Shown here piece after piece: positions 62,199-64,000 of a DNA stretch of 64,000 bases (positions within the stretch are counted from its first letter, which is position 1; each line of letters starts with the position of its first letter). The notes beneath the pieces are model-generated. The model ran no database searches. It had not been told where the DNA came from and saw nothing but the letters and a program-made list of their open reading frames with translations. The DNA is from Hymenobacter sp. BT730 (GTDB taxonomy: Bacteria > Bacteroidota > Bacteroidia > Cytophagales > Hymenobacteraceae), in the NCBI RefSeq assembly GCF_030542105.1, contig NZ_JAUOFB010000003.1:124001-188000 (forward strand), written 5' to 3'. The position numbers and the translations under genes were made by a program.

Positions 62199-62911
62199 AA
62201 GCACGAGGTATTTTGCTGATAGGATTGGTGGTAGCAGGAGTAGCACACGGTGCCCGGGCACAGCGTGTGCTGGCCTATACCGATGTCAGCGTCGATACAG
62301 CTGTGCAGCACTTCGGCCCCAATCGTGCTTACTTTCAGCATTTCTATGCCAGCTATAGCCCGCTGGTCGGCAGCAGCGAACCGGGGGCACCGCTTAAATT
62401 TGGTAGCTCAGCAGAAATTATTTTGGGCTGGCGGCAGAAGTGGCGGCTCTCGCAACAGCTGGCAGTAGGCGCCGATGCACAAACCGTGCGACTACACGCC
62501 AATCTGCGCCAGACCGATGCTAAAGTAATACCCACTACTAGCCAACATGTGAAAGAAAGCCTCTCTTGGCAGCAAATACAACTGGGCGGCTTTGTGCGCC
62601 TGAATGTGGGGCACCGCGGTAATGTGATAGGCCGCTATGTAGATATTGGCGGCTGGGGTGGCTGGGCTTTTTCTACCACCCATGCGTTCAAAGATGAGCC
62701 GGTAACGGGTACGGCTTCTGTCATAAAAGTGTCGGAGCATGATTTGAGCTATGCCGTCCGCTGGCAGTATGGCCTGCATGCCCGCTTGGGTACTTCGCGC
62801 TATGCGTTAGTGGTGCGGCGGAGGTTTTCTCCGTTGTTTAAAGGAGCAGAAGCAAGTGCCTGGCCAGAACTACCTAGATTTAGTGCGGGAATAGAGGTGG
62901 GTTTGCTTTAG
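62195..62911 (+). CDS. Probable outer-membrane beta-barrel protein, coupled to the subtilase
   Basis: A 238-residue protein with a signal peptide (MKARGILLIGLVVAGVAHGARA) and alternating hydrophobic strands with aromatic ends (LSWQQIQLGGFVRLNVG, VIGRYVDIGGWGGWAFST, RFSAGIEVGLL at the C-terminus), as in PorT/OmpW-like barrels. It is not assigned to a family by me. It starts at an ATGA overlap with the subtilase gene, so the two are translated together. A partner or secretion role with the peptidase is an inference from position. Confidence 0.72.
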   Translation: MKARGILLIGLVVAGVAHGARAQRVLAYTDVSVDTAVQHFGPNRAYFQHFYASYSPLVGSSEPGAPLKFGSSAEIILGWRQKWRLSQQLAVGADAQTVRLHANLRQTDAKVIPTTSQHVKESLSWQQIQLGGFVRLNVGHRGNVIGRYVDIGGWGGWAFSTTHAFKDEPVTGTASVIKVSEHDLSYAVRWQYGLHARLGTSRYALVVRRRFSPLFKGAEASAWPELPRFSAGIEVGLL

Positions 62912-63064
62912 TTGGAAGGATGCTTAACTTCCGGCCCATTCCCGCGTAGAAGCCGATAAATACCGCTCTGCGGCGTTTCTCTGCCTACTTGTGTTCCCGG
63001 GCCCCGCTTGTGTGGTTTGCCCGCGCAGGTATTTACACCTTGCCCGACGCTGTTTCGCTCTCAA

Positions 63065-63664
63065 ATGAAAAAACTATTTCTCCCTGTTGTCTTTGCTGCT
63101 TTGCTGGTGCAGTCGTCCTGTATTACGACAGAGCGTGAATCGGCAACTTCTAAAAACCCCGACCGGGTGTTTACCCCTACGCCTGAGGGCCAGCGTGCCC
63201 GCCTTACCCCAAAAAGTGTACTGAATAGCGTACGGACCACCCATCAGTTCTCCGACCCCAAGTCCAAAGATATTTTTATTCTACTGTTGCAAGGCACCAA
63301 GATCCTCAATAGTCAGGCTCGTTTCCTGATCATCAGCAGTAAAGGCGACACGCTTCGCAATGAGGTGATGCCTGCCCTGGCTTTGCTGGATGAGCGGGAA
63401 CTGGAAGACCCTCAGGCCGCCACAGTGCGCGACAAGGAAATTGGTATTCTAAAGGGAATGAACAATTTCTTCAAGGATGACCGGTTTACCTCGCCGGCTA
63501 TTCCCCGCTCCATGACGGAAGCTGCGGTATCTGATCAGGAAGCCTGGCAGGCCGTGCGCGAAGACAATAAATCGGTGGGTTTTGATTACGTAACTGCCGG
63601 TCGGAAAGAGCGCCGTATTGCTTTTTCCCGCAAACTGAATAAAGCCGTGATAGTAGCGGAATAA
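63065..63664 (+). CDS. Hypothetical lipoprotein
   Basis: A 199-residue lipoprotein (MKKLFLPVVFAALLVQSSC, lipobox Cys19). The mature part starts with a polar Thr/Ser/Arg/Glu segment and a mixed helical domain (KDIFILLLQGTKILNSQARFLIIS, ATVRDKEIGILKGMNNFF). I do not recognise a family. The ATG at 63065 is chosen because it begins the signal peptide; the longer frame to 63008 has a non-signal leader. It ends at a strong terminator. Confidence 0.72.
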   Translation: MKKLFLPVVFAALLVQSSCITTERESATSKNPDRVFTPTPEGQRARLTPKSVLNSVRTTHQFSDPKSKDIFILLLQGTKILNSQARFLIISSKGDTLRNEVMPALALLDERELEDPQAATVRDKEIGILKGMNNFFKDDRFTSPAIPRSMTEAAVSDQEAWQAVREDNKSVGFDYVTAGRKERRIAFSRKLNKAVIVAE

Positions 63665-63683
63665 CTACATCTGCACATTAGTT

Positions 63684-63730
63684 AAAACAGAAAGGCTCCT
63701 GCCATTGCGGCGGGAGCCTTTCTGTTTTTT
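63684..63730. terminator. Bidirectional terminator near the right edge
   Basis: AAAACAGAAAGGCTCCTGCC pairs with GGCGGGAGCCTTTCTGTTTT (one G-U) around a 5-base loop and is followed by a T run. It is shared by the lipoprotein gene (+) and the partial gene at 63804 (-). Confidence 0.9.
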
Positions 63731-63803
63731 GCGGCTTTATTTCTGAAGCTACAGCATCCAATCCAGAAAAAGACAAGCAGGCAATTAGGTCTGCGCTTTT
63801 ACT

Positions 63804-64000
63804 TCAGGACGTTGGCAACGGTAGCTGCAGCCAGCCCAGCAAGCCAGTGGCACTTTGCACCAGCTTATAACCTGCATATTCGCCCAATATCCGCACAGCG
63901 CTGCGGGCCGGTAGCGCATCAAGCGCAGGTGCCCCGGCCTGAGGCAGGGTAAGTAGGGTAGATGCTGCCGAAAGGGTTTCCTGCCTGATATAATCAGTGG
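63804..64000 (-). CDS. C-terminal end of an SH3-domain protein (partial)
   Basis: A minus-strand frame is open from the right edge to a TGA at 63804-63806, giving ~65 residues that belong to a longer protein outside the window. The last ~40 residues (ARSAVRILGEYAGYKLVQSATGLLGWLQL) have the pattern of an SH3 domain, such as those ending periplasmic TPR/BatE-like proteins. The start and remaining domains are not visible, so the protein cannot be named. Confidence 0.55.
   Translation of the reverse strand, partial: TDYIRQETLSAASTLLTLPQAGAPALDALPARSAVRILGEYAGYKLVQSATGLLGWLQLPLPTS

Overview
The window is a stretch of bacterial chromosome that reads as a member of the Bacteroidota, most likely a pink-pigmented Hymenobacter-like cytophagale. 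The reasons are an LpxC-FabZ fusion beside LpxD and LpxA, a PorX-type response regulator with a PglZ domain, a DUF2851 protein, many TAnnTTTG promoter elements upstream of genes, moderately high GC with frequent GGC/CCC codons, and many secreted or lipoprotein gene products. No rRNA, tRNA, CRISPR array, complete insertion sequence or phage was found.

Layout. 1-8 kb: the end of a LolA-like lipoprotein carrier, DUF2851, a polytopic membrane protein, a hexapeptide acyltransferase, tRNA hydroxylase TrhO, a nucleoside phosphorylase, then a divergent LuxC-like acyl-CoA reductase / ferredoxin pair. 8-15 kb: valS, a small membrane-anchored protein, a 2-oxo-acid dehydrogenase E2, cinA and a DUF4197 protein. 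15-21 kb (minus strand): an HD phosphohydrolase, lpxD, lpxC/fabZ, lpxA and an ABC ATPase, the early lipid A block. 21.6-23.2 kb: the PorX-like regulator. 23.2-28.1 kb: an accessory-looking stretch with an AT-rich lipoprotein gene, a TonB-dependent receptor directly behind a MarR regulator, and an AT-rich VOC gene.

28-41 kb: a TPR protein, an aminotransferase, a Tat-exported molybdopterin oxidoreductase with its cytochrome b partner, tsaE, an alanine dehydrogenase-like gene, a flavin reductase, RNA 2'-phosphotransferase KptA, an orphan InsA-like zinc-ribbon/HTH protein, acetyl-CoA synthetase, fumarylacetoacetase and a DUF4256 protein. 41-50 kb: a NifU-like protein and Mrp ATPase (Fe-S delivery), dnaG, a potassium channel, two glycosyltransferases that overlap by 4 bases, and ribBA. 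50-64 kb: an ABC exporter pair, an M14 carboxypeptidase, DoxX, lipoproteins, surE, a histidine phosphatase, an M28 peptidase, a 2H phosphoesterase, an OmpA-family lipoprotein, a subtilase coupled to a probable outer-membrane barrel protein, a lipoprotein, and the end of an SH3-domain protein.

Most genes are single transcription units bounded by clear hairpin terminators, many of them bidirectional between convergent genes. The main themes are envelope building (Lpx enzymes, LolA, OmpA, TonB receptor, type IX secretion regulator, secreted peptidases), RNA maturation (TrhO, TsaE, KptA, ValS, 2H phosphoesterase) and core metabolism. I see no complete new defence or mobile system. The items most worth a second look are a perfect 41-bp inverted repeat behind porX, a long hairpin that covers the start codon at 49934, the orphan InsA-like protein, the subtilase/barrel pair, the LuxC/ferredoxin pair, and an alanine dehydrogenase homologue that appears to lack the catalytic histidine.
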